This document shows positions 1-64,000 of a stretch of 64,000 bases of DNA, piece by piece. This DNA is from Sinohyriopsis cumingii (taxonomy: Eukaryota; Mollusca; Bivalvia; Unionida; Unionidae), in NCBI GenBank assembly GCA_028554795.2, contig CM068835.1, forward strand, positions 58,017,219 to 58,081,218, read 5' to 3'. The notes under the pieces are model-generated. The model searched no databases. It worked only from the letters and a program-made list of their open reading frames with translations, and was not told the origin of the DNA. Positions within the stretch are counted from its first letter, which is position 1. Each line of letters opens with the position of its first letter. The position numbers and the translations under genes were made by a program.

Positions 1-439
1 ACTGGCATACAGCCTGTCATGACAGATTAAACATGCCCATTCTGACATGCAATGGTGCAAGCACAGTCACAAGTACAAAAAGTTCCTTTTATTAAAGGGA
101 ATAAGCAAATATTACAATTTTTTACATACCCTCTGCTAAGCAAACGCCTGCAAATATCAAATCAAGGGCATTAATCAAAACAATTTCTGAAAATCTATTT
201 CTCTCAATTGACATTAAAAGTTTGGCACAGTATTTTTTTGTTAAAAATGAATAGTTCAGTTTATCTTAGCAATGGCACAGAGACTTTATGCTTTTTATGC
301 AATTTGTAACCTCTTATTTAGTACTCACATGACAGAACATACATATCCACTTTAAATTTCTTTTCTTCCCCCCACCTTGAATGTAGGTAAGACATGAGAC
401 TTATCAACATCTTACTAATCAAGTAAAATGATAAATATC

Positions 440-452
440 AAATAATAATAAA

Positions 453-490
<38 letters not shown>

Positions 491-516
491 TAAAAACAGA
501 AGCAGCAGCAATAATA

Positions 517-547
<31 letters not shown>

Positions 548-548
548 A
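440..548. repeat. (AAT)n microsatellite, imperfect
   Basis: Runs of AAT or ATA triplets, interrupted by a short GCA-rich stretch near 500-512. Confidence 0.95.
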
Positions 549-1010
549 AATTATGCTACCTTGATCCATGCTTACAAAAACATTGTAGACAGAGAGTTTA
601 TAATCTCATTAGGCATTACATTATTTTTCTCATGTTAATTACTATTCCTGTCTGCTTTATGTATAAAGTCCATACAATATTATATACAGCTGGTGACACC
701 ATCATAGTGATTACAATTTCATTACTCCGTAAGAAATTGCTTTTATAAATTTGTCACATTGAATGAACTATTAAGTACTGAACCATGAAAGATCTGATAA
801 ATGGTTCCCATTAATCCTGTTACACTATAACAAGGAATGGCTATATAAACCTTGTTTAAACAGACCTTATTCATCAGTATTATTAGTTTACTTAAATATA
901 TCTTATAAATTCATTTATTTCTGATATCATTTTTAATTTATTAAAAAAGATATTGTTAAAGTTAGTGCTTTGTAGCAACCAAAAGATCCACACAAATTTT
1001 GAAGAAACAA

Positions 1011-1013
<3 letters not shown>

Positions 1014-1103
<90 letters not shown>
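1014..1103. repeat. (TA)n microsatellite
   Basis: About 90 bases of uninterrupted TA dinucleotides. It produces meaningless Tyr-Ile frames on both strands. Confidence 0.99.
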
Positions 1104-1105
<2 letters not shown>

Positions 1106-3091
1106 CAGACCATGCAGATTTGATATAACACTCTTTAAACAGAAACTTGCATTCATGCTGACAATTTTGTTCCCTTTCCCCAGGAATCTGGATAAATGAT
1201 GTTCTACCTTGAAATGATATCACATTTCCAAGACAAGACTGTACTGTGGGGTAAAGCAAACATGGAGACATGAGACATAAGCATGCGTGGTGAGACTGGT
1301 ACACAAAGATTGATGTTGAACAAAAAGAAGATTTTGATGTGTATTGTCCATACTGGATACTGTGTGTATCCTTGTATAAGTGTTGTCCCTAGACTCATTG
1401 AAAAGAGTGATGTACCCTACTTTTCCAAGATGGCCCCCTGCCCTTACTGAGGCATTCACAGTACACCTTAGGATACAGAAGTGGCCCAAATCTGTGACTG
1501 TAGGATAAGAGTAACATTTCAGTCAAATAAAGCTAGTTCAAACTTTTTGCAGTGTTATTAACTGAAAACATAGAGCATTGAAATCTGAATGTAATAATGA
1601 AACAACACACTGATATACTTTATGATAAAACTTTGCAATACATGATTAATCATTTTATGACAGGAAGAAGTCAAACACCCACCACATCATGATGAAATGT
1701 CATAAACTGCAGAATCTTCATAGAATGGTTCTTCAGACACATTCAAATGATGGATCTTATCTTTGTCAACTGTGGTAACCAGTCTGTATTTAGTGGAAGA
1801 CAACTGTGGCAATCTTATTTATTTATATCTTATTTATCAAAGCTTAAGAAAATCACTGAACTGTGTAGGGTCAAAGGTGCTCAAAATGCTCTGCAAGTAT
1901 GCTCTGCACTCCTTGGGGCATACCTAACTTAAATCTCCATGGTTTTATAACATGGCATATAGAAACACTCAACATGTGCATTTTTGTCATAAACGTGGCA
2001 TCATTTATCTTCACTGCTCACCTACAGGCAAATTAACTCTTAAATGCACAAGTGAGGTGCATACAAAAAGACATCTACTCAAGGAATAAATGTCCTAAGA
2101 AAAGAATTTACAGTGCCTAAAATGATCCAAGACAACCATTAACTTGCTTTGTCTAATGGTCTGGGGAAGAAATATAGAAAGTGCACCCAGTGACAAACAC
2201 CTTAATCCCAGGTTTGCCATTTAAACATGACACTTAATAGTAGGACATTGTTCCTTCTAACATTTACTAAAAACAAACAGTGCAGACAGTGACGCTGTTC
2301 ATAGAAGATCACTCATAATATAAAGAATACTGTACGTAGAAAATTATACTAATTATTCAGACAAAAAAAGACCTGACCATACTTTTACATATACAGTGTC
2401 AAAAAGACCTGTGCACCTCACTCTAGCATTTCAGACATGGTTAATATGTGTTGTGGCAGACAATATAGCAACTATGACACAAAGAAACTTTCATTCAACT
2501 GTCATCCCCTCATATTCACCTTGACCTGAGAAATGCAAATTCTAAAATTCTCAGATCTATCAAATCCACAGGCACAGACTGCTTGAGTTATGGACAGATG
2601 GATGTACAGACAGAAGGATAATGCCATGACATGCTGTATATGGTTATTTTTAACAATGGAGAAGGTTTTTTTAAAATCAATGTTGTGACCTCAGAAAGAT
2701 TGCAAATCTAGTCTTGTCAAAACTTATCACCTTGCATAGTATAACCTTCAATAATTCTTTGTCATTTAAAATTACCATAATGAAAATATGCAGTGCTGAA
2801 ATGGTTCACAAGTACTGTCAAGTATACAATGTGATTAAAGAAAACTCAACATAGACAAAAATGGTCATTTAAGCCACTCCACTGGATTTAAAAAACGAAC
2901 ATGACTATCTAGTTTTGAGATTGCAATAACTTTGTCACACCATAGGTGAGGAAATCCCTAGGTCCAGTCATCTGCCTTTCCTTAAAAATGAAGGTCTCCT
3001 TCCTCCCCATGCCTCTCAGGTGACCCCAATGGGCAAGGGGAGGTTCAAAATGGCATTGCTTTTTGGACAGAGGCTGTGTGGCTTTAACACA

Positions 3092-3652
3092 TTAACCCTT
3101 GGCGATGAGTTAACATGGCAGTATAGCCTACTGCCGAGCTCTGCTGCGTCATGGTCATGCATGATACACTAAAGTGGTGGTATTATAGAAAGGTAGACAG
3201 ATGTAGCTCTCCAATAATACCAAATAATCTGGAATTTCTAGTTGCACTGAAAAATACAGAGAGAAAATCTCATTAGTTGGACCCGATTTTTTTTTTACCC
3301 AAAATTTGCTCGTGGTCGGAATCCAATTTTGTGTCTGGAAATTAGACTTTTGCAAAAAGTAGGATAAGATGGGCATTTGGAATAAAGAGTGGCCTCGATG
3401 AAAAATAATGGGTTCATTTAGCAACAAAAATTTATCTTAAAAAAATTATTTAAAAACCCTCCAACTTTTACCCTTTATCTCAGGCGTGAGTCAAATAGCC
3501 TATGAAAAATGATGTTTCTAACACAACTAGGCAGTATTTTATTGGAAGATTGCCTGGAAGTTGGCGTTTTTGGATGTATTCAGAAGTAGCTTTCAAAATG
3601 TGTTTCCTACTAAAATTTCAGGCAAAAATAAAAAAAAACCTCCAGGGGTTAA
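3092..3652. mobile_element. piggyBac-like MITE flanked by TTAA
   Basis: A 553-base segment (3096-3648) lies between two TTAA tetranucleotides. It starts CCCTTGGCGA and ends with the complement of CCCCTGGAGG, so the ends are short imperfect inverted repeats of piggyBac type. Outside the TTAA, left TAACACA and right TGTGTTA show that the empty target was itself palindromic. No transposase frame is visible. Classification rests on the target site and terminal C-run only. Confidence 0.6.
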
Positions 3653-3699
3653 TGTGTTAAATAACATGGCTGATGATCGGGGGAAGGGGCAGGCTGATC

Positions 3700-4234
3700 A
3701 TGCTTCCTGGTCAGTTTCAACTTACCAACAGTTGATATGTAAGACCTGTGTTGTTGGACCCTCAGGTCCTGGGAAGGAACAGATTGGACTTCACCTCTGA
3801 AGGAGGACTCTGCCTCCAGAGGAGCAGTCCAAAGGAGGTTCCTGAGTTTTAGTCAGATCATGGAAGAGTCCAGAGCTACATCCCTGAGGAGGTTGCAGCA
3901 ACTCTACTTGACACTGATAGGGCATGGAAAGGTAAACACTGACCTAGACTTAAGCTCTATAGCCACCAGTGTCTTAAATGAAAAGCAGGTCTAGCTCCCC
4001 AATTATTGCCCACTTGTCATGCTACAGCATTCAAGGTGGAAGTTTTAAGGGGCCAGGCAACTGTCTGCAAGTTGTAACAAGCAGAAGACCAATGGTTTCA
4101 TCATAGAGGTAAGGAACTGCCACTTCCTTATCTGCCTGGCCAGTTCTTGACCCATGGTAAACCTTAGAGGAAGTTTCATTACCACAGCTTAGTGGGGGAG
4201 AAATAATAGGTCTGGTTGGAATGTAGCCTAGTCG
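3700..4234 (-). other. open minus-strand frames of uncertain status
   Basis: This GC-richer stretch holds two minus-strand readings of protein-like composition. One runs down to 4031 and contains IISPPLSCGNETSSKVYHGS. The other ends at a possible donor (gtaagttg) near 3719 and contains VQSVPSQDLRVQQHRSYIST. With an acceptor after ACTCAG near 3847 the second would fit the phase of exon 10131-10184. I recognise neither, and neither resembles ASK C-termini. They could be exons, 3' untranslated sequence or chance. Confidence 0.2.
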
Positions 4235-4248
4235 CTCCAGTTTGTGAG

Positions 4249-4539
4249 TGTGTGTGTGTGATTTGGATTTTAAACGTAGCTTTAAGAATTTTTCGGTCAT
4301 AACACTACGATATCTGCAGTGTGGCAGTTTATAGTGATGTCCAGCACTGGGGTATCATGCCGCAGACATGTAGCATGATGTCCCACCCAGTCACATTATC
4401 CTGACACTAGGCTGACCAGTCCTGACACTAACCTCTTAAACCATTTTTATAAGTGTTTGGGATGACTCGGCTGCAGATCAAGCCCACGACCTACCGCATC
4501 CAAGGCGGACACTCTAAGCACTAGGCTACCTGAACAGTC
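4249..4539 (-). mobile_element. tRNA-derived SINE, family B
   Basis: The minus strand begins with a tRNA-like head (A box of GGCCTAGTG type, degenerate B box) and ends in a (CA)n tail, seen on the plus strand as GTGTGTGTGTG near 4247-4260. Similar copies lie near 17286, 26991 and 36812. Imperfect target duplications of 14 bases (4235-4248 and 4540-4553, 11 of 14 matching) flank it. Confidence 0.85.
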
Positions 4540-4623
4540 CTCCATTTTGTAAGCCTTGGAACACAGATCCTGGGGCAGAAGACCTGATTTAAAGCCATGC
4601 AAACTGACACAGATTTCTTTCTA

Positions 4624-5040
4624 TTATGCCTGAGTTGATTGGTGGGAGTGGACAATGGACAGTAAAAGAGGTGGTGCCACCTCCATTTGCTCAGTGTCAA
4701 ATTCTTGGGAGTCCACCAGGACTGACAGAATGTTCTTGTTTTGATCCCACTGTGGGGAGGCAGGATTTTGTGACCCCATGTCTCTTTGTGGAAGGGATGT
4801 ATCTTTTTCGTGTGACAGAAACCAAGGGGTAAAGAAGGCCTCATCACAAGACCCTGCATGTAGCAAGAGGGGATTGTATCAAAGGGCAGACTCAACTGGA
4901 GGACAAGAATGCCTCTCCTTTTTCCTGGCATGCTTAGTGGAAGATGGCCTGCATTTCTCCTTTCTCTTTGAATCCATGTTGTCAAGGGATGATGTCAGGC
5001 TTCGTCTGACAACATTCCTCCCTGCCTTGATGCCAGGGCT
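4624..5040 (-). pseudogene. possible coding relic: one frame broken by a single TGA
   Basis: A minus-strand frame of 139 codons reads from 5040 to a TAA at 4624 with one in-frame TGA at 4879-4881. The first part is basic and Ser-rich (RRSLTSSLDNMDSKRKEK); the second contains FLSHEKDTSLPQRDMGSQNP. The composition is more protein-like than the longer overlapping frame rich in Trp, His and Cys. Pyrimidine-rich acceptors precede it near 5049 and again before GGTCTTG near 4851. It could be a terminal exon ending at the TGA, two exons, or a relic. I cannot identify it. Confidence 0.25.
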
Positions 5041-5235
5041 CTAAAGTCTCTAGCAGTATGAAAGGGAAGGATATTACTTGCAAGAAAAGGCTGACTGCAG
5101 AACCCATAGGAATTAATAGGAATTAAATTCACAGGAATTATGGGAAGAGGGAGAATGCCAATCTAATACTCTTTTCTTGTTGAATATATGTTTATCAACT
5201 CCCAATCCCCAACAGGGTTTACCCTAGCTGGCAAG

Positions 5236-5460
5236 GGTGGTGTGGTGTTTACACCCTAAGTTGGATCAACTGCAAATATAAATCCAGATCTGCCATCCCA
5301 TAATGTGCTGGCACAGCTGGGTCAAGGCAGTATGTATGGAATAATCAGTAAAACTAATGACAAAGACTATGCCCTGATGGAGCATTAAGTGAAGGCAGAT
5401 CAGGGTCTATGCTGTTTGCAGCTAGATCAGTCTTACAACTGAGCATACATGGTAAATCTA
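5236..5460. mobile_element. degenerate copy of the palindromic CTTATAAG MITE family
   Basis: It contains the family's inner blocks (CCAGATCTGCCAT, GTTTGCAGCTAGATC) in opposite orientations, diverged from the better copies near 6963, 36205 and 47279. Confidence 0.5.
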
Positions 5461-5712
5461 CAGTAAAATGTGTAAAGGAAGGATACTTGTTCTTCTATCC
5501 TTTAAACAGCATCTGAAGAGTTAAGTTTTCTTAAAAAGTGGTTTACGATTTGCATTCTTTAAAAGTAGGTTTCTTTTACATGAAGGTTTCCTAGTAGTTT
5601 CAGGTTTGTAACCAATTTATTTCTTCATCATGCATTACATGTATCCAGTACTCCCTTACTATAATGCTCTATCCTGTGGGTGAGGTCCCCTTAAGGACCA
5701 ATCAGGTTGAGG

Positions 5713-5713
<1 letters not shown>
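5461..5713. other. no feature seen
   Basis: AT-rich sequence between a MITE and a (TA)n tract; nothing recognised. Confidence 0.6.

Positions 5714-5803
<90 letters not shown>
5714..5803. repeat. (TA)n microsatellite
   Basis: About 88 bases of pure TA repeats. Confidence 0.99.
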
Positions 5804-5804
<1 letters not shown>

Positions 5805-6209
5805 TGCATAAATGTTTTCTTTCTTCAACAAATATAATGGATATAAATTGTGTCTGGGATACAAATCAGAGCAAGAATAAGTTTTCAAGATATAAGAAAC
5901 ATCAAACATTTTTTTTAAAAATCCCTCCCACCCTGAAAATTAAATGGTTGGTCCCTTATGCATTATACATTTTATAACACTACTATCACATAATGAATCT
6001 GTGAACATACAATGCAATTAATAAGGATTACTTTATGCTGAGGTGCTCTACAGGGAAGGAGTAATATACTCAGTTTATATTTCTCATATGAATCCATAAT
6101 AGCCCCCCCCCCCCGCAAATAAAAAAAATATGTGATTCCTACTGCACTGTTTTCAAAATTAAGGTAGATAAATAGTTTTTGTTGTTGTTGGATTAAACAT
6201 TATGTATTA

Positions 6210-6420
6210 AAGTGATTAGTATATATAATGTACTATGCACTTCAAGTACTGGGCTAAACCAGCTCAATTAGGTGCACAAATAAATTTTGGATTTTTTTTT
6301 TTTTTTTTTAAAGCATTATAAAATTTATAATGCTTAGTATATATAGTGTAATAAGTACTTCAAGTACTGGGCTAAACCAGCTTAATTAGATGCACCAATC
6401 AATTTCAGGATCTTTTTTAT
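6210..6420. repeat. tandem pair of a dispersed repeat
   Basis: Two direct copies about 120 bases apart share CTTCAAGTACTGGGCTAAAC and the following bases to GTGCACNAATNAATTT. An inverted relative lies at about 44440-44500 (GAGCTGGTTTGTCCCAGTAC). The boundaries are unclear. Confidence 0.7.
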
Positions 6421-6960
6421 GTTTTTTAAAAATTATTTATCTTAACCTGGGGGGAAAGTGCTAGGCTCAGCAACAAAAAACATGAAAACAGTCAGCCAAC
6501 CAGAAACACTTTTTTGTGCCTAATATAATTATTATTTTTCAAAACATGCTAATATGTGGCCCATTTCGGTGATAACTATACTTGTAAATTTGTAAAACAA
6601 AGTACATTAAACAAAATAAACTCTGTTCTGTAGATACTATATTTGCAAAGCAATATTCATACAGTTTATATTCAATTCCCCTATTTCTGCAACTTGGTAA
6701 CTCATTTTTAATTTTGAATCAACATTAATAAATTTTCAAGTCAAGCAAAGATCTCAATAATGGCAGACATGCTATAACACAGTCATTACAAAATATAATA
6801 AAGTCTAGTCTCATAAATCTTATGTCATTTGTGCTCATTCAAAATAGTAAATAAATAATACTGTAGAGGTCAGTGAAAATTCCTGTGCTTTTTGTTATAA
6901 ACTGCCTGACCCAAAACCCGCTCCCCACCCTACTGCAGTTGATAGTGACTCTGGTGTCTT
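6421..6960. other. no feature seen
   Basis: AT-rich sequence; no coding signal or repeat recognised. Confidence 0.5.
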
Positions 6961-6962
6961 AC

Positions 6963-7195
6963 ACTAATAACCATATATACTTGCTTATAAGCCAAGTCAA
7001 ACTGCAAACAACAATGGTCATGATCTGTTGTTGCATAATGCATCTGCAGATCACTGTCTATGTTGTTTGTTCTACTGATTATTCCTAAGAAACTGCAGAT
7101 CCAGATTTGCCAACACATTAAGTGATGAAAGATCTGGGTCTATAAAGTTTGCTATTAGACTCAACTAATTAGTGAGTGTATATGGTACATTATGC
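6963..7195. mobile_element. palindromic CTTATAAG MITE copy
   Basis: It starts near ATATACTTGCTTATAAGCC, a family end, and carries GCAAAC and AGATC blocks in both orientations. It is one of about seven copies in the window. Confidence 0.65.
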
Positions 7196-7429
7196 ATCAT
7201 CTAATGTATTTTTCATGCAATTGAATTTTTTATAAAATGGTGTTCCAGATGACCTTTATTACTGGAATTTTGTGCTTAGGAGATTAGCTGACAAAGACAT
7301 GGCTGGATAGTTGGATGAACTCACAGAAAGACAAACAGTGTATCACAATATTCCCAATCCTAAAGCCTGGGAAAGATGTATCATCATCCCACTCAATATA
7401 GCATCTGATTAAGCAACTGCTTTCTTATC

Positions 7430-9750
7430 AAGGTTTATCTTGGCAACAATTATCCCAGTCATGGTTCATTTTTGCAAAAGCCATACATTCATGGTTTATT
7501 ATGAAAACAATCATCCCATTCTTGGTTAATTATGACAACAGCCATTCCATTCATGGTTAATTATGGCAACATCTATCCCATCCATGGTTAATTATGGCAA
7601 GAGGCATTCCATTCATGCTTAATTATGGCAACATCCATCCCACTGATGGTTAATTATGGCAAGAGGCATTTGATGCATGGCATTTTATTAAAGAAATAGT
7701 GATATAATTCATTGCATCTAGATGCAACAATCATCCCATGCATGGCATCCTTTTTATGGCAACTGCCATCCAATTCATGGCATCTTATTAAGGCAACTGC
7801 CATCCAATTCATGGTATTTGATTAAGGCAACAGCCATCTAATTCATGGAATCTTATTAAGGCAACAACCATCTAATTTATGATATCTTATCAAGGCAAAA
7901 GCCATCCAATTTACTGTATCTTATTAGGGCAACAGCCATCCAATTCACTTTGTTTTATTAGGGCAACAGCCATCCAATTCACTTTGTTTTATTAGGGCAA
8001 CAGCCATCCAATTCACTGTATATTGTGGCAAAAGCCATCCACTTCACTGTATCTTATTAGGGCAACAGCCATCCAATTCACTGTATATTGTGGCAAAAGC
8101 CATCCACTTCACTGTATCTTATTAGGGCAACAGCCATCCAATTCACTGTATATTGGGCAAAAGCCATCCAATTCACTGTATCTTATTAGGGCAACATCCA
8201 TCCAATTCACTTTATCTTATTAGGGCAACATCCATCCAATTCACTGTATATTGGGCAAAAGCCATCCAATTCACTGTATCTTATTAGGGCAACATCCATC
8301 CAATTCACTTTATCTTATTAGGGCAACATCCATCCAATTCACTGTATCTTATATGGGCAACCGCCATCCAATTTACTGTATCTAATTAAGGCAACAGCCA
8401 TCCAATTCAATGTATCTTATTAAGGCAAGAGCCATCTGAATCAATGTATCTTATTAAGGCAACAGTCACTGAAATTAATGTATCTTCTTAAGGCAATAGT
8501 CATCCAATTTACTGTATCTTATTAAGGTAACAGCCATCCAATTCAATGTATCTTATTAAGGCAAGAGCCATCTAAATCAATGTATCTTATTAAGGCAACA
8601 GTCATCCAATTCACTGCATCTTATTAGGGCAACATTATCTTCTTAAGACAACAGTCATCAAAATTAATGTATCTTCTTAAGGCAACAGTCATCCAATTTA
8701 TTGTATCTTATTAAGGCAACAACCATCCAATTTACTGTATCTTATTAAGGCAAAAGTCATCCAATTCACTGTATCTTCTTAAGACAACAGTCATCCAATT
8801 TATTGTATCATATTAAGACAACCCATACAATTCACTGTATCTTATTACATCAAAAGCCATCCAATTCACCGTATCTTATTAAGGCAACAATCATTATAAT
8901 CACTGTATCTTATTATAGCAACAGCCATCCATTTCATTGTATCCTACTAAGGCAACATCTATCCATTTCATTGTATCCTACTGAGGCAACATCTATCCAT
9001 TTCACTGTATCCTACTGAGGCAACATCTATCCATTTCACTGTATCCTACTGAGGCAACAGCTATCCATTTCATTGTATCCTATTAAGGCAACATCTATCC
9101 AATTCATTGTATCTGGTTAGGGTAACAGCTATCCATGTATTTTATTACAGAAACAACCATCTATTTCAAAGTATCTTATTAAGACATCAACCATCCAATT
9201 CATAGTATCCCACTAAGTTAACCCATCCAATTCATTGTATCTTATTAAGGCAACAGCCATCCAATTCATTCTATCTTATTAAGGCAACATCCATCTCTAG
9301 GATTTGGCCAATGTGGGTATGCGAGAAAGCTTGCCAGTAGCTTCTCGTGGGTTGGTGGTTCTTCCCGGGATTTTCCTGGGTTCTTCTTCCACCATTAATA
9401 CTGGCTGCCATGCATAGCCTATCGTGTGCTGAAAAATGGTGTTAAACCCCACAACAATAAAAAAAGAACATCCATCCCACTGACAGTATCTTATTAAGAC
9501 AACCCATACAATTCATGATATCCTATTGTTGTAACAGCCATCCATTTCATTGTATCTTATTAAGGCAACAGCCATCCCATTTATAGTATCTTATAAAGCT
9601 ACAGGCATTAAATTGATAGTATTTTACTTTAAGACCATAGCTATCCACTTCTTTCATGGTACCTTATTAAGGCCAAAGCCATTCAATTTATGGTGTCTTT
9701 TCAAGACCATAGCATCCCATTCATGGAATCTTATTAAGGTAGCATGTCAG
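7430..9750. repeat. large minisatellite, unit about 33-37 bp
   Basis: Dozens of units follow the consensus GGCAACAGCCATCCAATTCA then CTGTATCTTATTAA. Units at the 5' edge are diverged (TTAATTATGGCAACA) and the core around 7900-8350 is most homogeneous, with a higher-order dimer (unit ending TATTGTGGCAAAAG next to a normal unit) repeated near 8010 and 8075. A SINE is inserted at 9296-9466. All frames through it are repeat translation. Confidence 0.97.
9296..9466 (+). mobile_element. 5'-truncated tRNA-derived SINE, family A, inside the minisatellite
   Basis: It begins in the body (AGGATTTGGCCAATGTGGG), lacks the A box, and ends GTGTTAAACCCC then an A-rich tail. The 10-base AACATCCATC occurs at both sides (9286-9295 and 9467-9476), compatible with a target duplication, although the host repeat also contains this string. 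Confidence 0.88.
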
Positions 9751-10130
9751 AAAAATGGAAATCAGATGAATGAGACTAGACAGTATTTAAATATGCAAAT
9801 AAAGAGGTGATGGTGAATGCACATTATTGAAAGACAATATAGCAAGCAGGTTGGCTAGAACATGGAATTAGTGTCAATGTTCGACAATTCCAACAGTGTA
9901 GAAACCATAGCAAGCAGGTTGGCCAGTCTAGGAGTACACGGAATTAGGGTCAACATTCTACAATTCCATCAGTGTGGACAAAAATGTTAGGCTAAATGCA
10001 TCACACTACATAAATACAATAAGTTGCGTGGCCACCAAAATAAATGTATCAAATTACTGGAATAAAATATCACAATACAATTAGTCTGCAACATTGCTAG
10101 ATGTGACTATTTTTGCCATCAAGTACTTAC
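9751..10130. other. short direct repeats, otherwise nothing seen
   Basis: AGCAAGCAGGTTGGCYAG followed by a block with GGAATTAG and CAATTCCA occurs twice (near 9842 and 9912). Confidence 0.5.
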
Positions 10131-62601
<52,471 letters not shown>

Positions 62602-63256
62602 CTGCAAAAATACAGATGATATGCAATGTTTGTGTCAGATGAGGAATCAAACACAAATATAAAGTATTTTACAAATATTAAATTATTTTACAACTTACAA
62701 TAACACTTGCAAAATTATGTTGTAACACTAAAGATCTGACTGCAAGCTTAATGGTTACTTAAACACCGTAGTATCCATAATATTTTATTTATCTGTGGTC
62801 AAGATATTAAGTTTGTTACTTGATTTTTTGAGTGAAAAATTTGTTTTATTGATGTTGATATTAGGGTGGGTTAATGCATATCCCCAATAAAAAACAACAC
62901 AGAATTTGCTTGAACCACATGATAGCAGCATATGGTATTTATATTACACTCTGACTAGCAAACTTCAGCTATCCAGGTATTGAATCCTACCTAACTGAAA
63001 TCCATATTCAGATTATGTATCTTCTCATTCAAAGGTCAAAGCATATTTCATCCCTTTAATAAGTTGACACATGAGCCAAAATTAGTCTGACGCACTGAAT
63101 CTTACAGATGGCCACTTCTCACAATACTTTGGTCAGATGATCCTAAATATTGTGGCCTACATGTCAGAGGTCAAATAAATCACATAATGCAAACAAGCTT
63201 ATGTAGTGAAAAAGACAACTGCATTCAAATACATTGGCTGTGAGATTTGGCAATCA
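62602..63256. other. intron sequence, no feature seen
   Basis: No further upstream ASK exon could be found here. Confidence 0.5.
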
Positions 63257-64000
63257 TCAGACATCAATTTGGCTTCTATAAAAAAAAGACTGAAAAACTT
63301 CCAAGGGAGGTTTGGGGTTCCTCCCCCCCAACAGGGTCTCGAGGGGCAGGGCCCCTGATTCGGGGGTTCAGGGGGCTAAAGGCCCCTGGTTAAAAACACA
63401 TTTTACGCTCATAAAAAAATGCTCCTGGTACAACTTATGATCATAAAATAAACCAAAATAATCATTTTAAAAACTAATAAAATTACCAAAATTGTTCAAC
63501 TTGACTTCAATTATTTCACAATATTTATTGTCACATGAATTTGTTCTCCAATACTATTGATGCTGAAGTTATTTCATGTGCATGTCAGTGTTCACATTGT
63601 AATTAAGTCACAATAATTTCTCAATTTTTGCAGCCAATACATTATACTTCTCTCTTTTCATAACAAATCTGTAAATTAAACAGCCAAGTACATCAACTAT
63701 ATACAAATAATCCCATATATTCGCTTGTCTTTTTCTCCACTGGACACAACCTGTTGATATGTCAGTCAAGCTCTTTTTGTAGCTTTGGCAAAGATTTCTT
63801 TAGCCTTCCTTATTGTTACAAACCACTGACTTTTTTGGCAAAATGTACAATCATTTCTTTTCCTTCTTGATGAGAGCCTTTTTCTTTTCAAGCTTGTGCT
63901 TGTATTGTCACATGCAGTGTGCATATTCTGACAGGGATTTACCTGTTCTATCATGCAATAAATCTTTCTTCTTATAGGAATTAATTGCACTTTTTCCAGA
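63257..64000. mobile_element. second copy of the CAGACAT element, cut by the window end
   Basis: It starts CAGACATCAATTTGGC and matches 45584-46330 throughout (GGGGTCTCGAGGGGCAG-like block, ACAACTTATGATCATAAAAT, CCACTGGACACAACCTGTTG). The minus strand holds the shared lysine-rich frame (KKKALIKKEKK) with stops. The right end lies outside the window. Confidence 0.85.

Larger units (their letters stand above)
1..3090. other. AT-rich sequence without a recognisable gene
   Basis: This stretch holds an (AAT)n-type microsatellite near 440-550 and a (TA)n tract near 1015-1103. A splice-like cassette on the minus strand at about 1442-1491 is open in the phase required by the last ASK exon, but its translation does not resemble ASK proteins. 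I see nothing else in 1104-3090. Confidence 0.6.

Noticed and set aside
892-1304. Long Tyr-Ile repeat proteins on both strands
   Set aside because: They are translations of the (TA)n microsatellite; the same occurs at 5714-5803 and 52415-52487.
1442-1491. A 3' ASK exon between a TCCTACAG acceptor and gtaaggg donor
   Set aside because: The phase fits, but the translation (HRFGPLLYPKVYCECL) has no similarity to ASK C-termini that I can see; splice-like signals are common by chance.
4521-4985. 154-codon minus-strand frame as a gene
   Set aside because: Its composition (many Trp, His, Cys, Pro) is that of a wrong frame, and part of it runs into the SINE at 4249-4539. The overlapping frame with one TGA is more protein-like.
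7430-9750. CRISPR-like array
   Set aside because: There are no unique spacers: the units are contiguous variants of one sequence in an animal intron or intergenic region, i.e. a minisatellite.

Overview
This is an AT-rich window from an animal nuclear genome, probably a lophotrochozoan and quite possibly a mollusc. It has long introns, several tRNA-derived SINE families, non-LTR and DNA transposon remnants, palindromic MITEs and an unusual density of minisatellites. No bacterial-type gene, CRISPR array, rRNA or functional tRNA gene was found. The mollusc assignment rests on the repeats, mainly a SINE body that resembles published bivalve and gastropod SINEs as I remember them, so it is an inference.

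The only gene I can support is one large multi-exon gene on the minus strand, from 62601 down to 10131 and open at both ends. It encodes an apoptosis signal-regulating kinase (ASK family, MAP3K5/MAP3K15). Fifteen exons join in phase without a stop to give about 451 residues: the end of the PH-like regulatory domain (62.6-57.0 kb), the complete protein kinase domain (55.4-38.5 kb), then a basic linker, a 14-3-3-type motif and a low-complexity tail (34.8-10.1 kb). The 5' exons (thioredoxin-binding and TPR regions) lie beyond 64000. The C-terminal coiled coil and SAM domain were not found and may lie below position 1. A 21-base cassette with good splice sites at 41852-41872 is a candidate optional microexon inside the kinase domain.

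Layout: 1-10 kb holds microsatellites, a piggyBac-like MITE, a tRNA-derived SINE, open frames of uncertain status (3.7-5.0 kb) and a 2.3-kb minisatellite (7.4-9.7 kb). From 10.2 to 30.1 kb is one roughly 20-kb intron with SINEs, LINE 3' ends, a reverse-transcriptase fragment, a hAT MITE with its target duplication, a TA-flanked MITE and a diverged local duplication. From 30 to 64 kb the kinase exons are spaced by introns of about 0.8 to 5.8 kb, most carrying their own tandem array (units of about 23-130 bp) plus inserted transposons. These include an internally deleted hAT element, two copies of a 480-495 bp MITE with long inverted termini, a 1.26-kb element with CAGACAT ends, and a 150-bp near-perfect hairpin.
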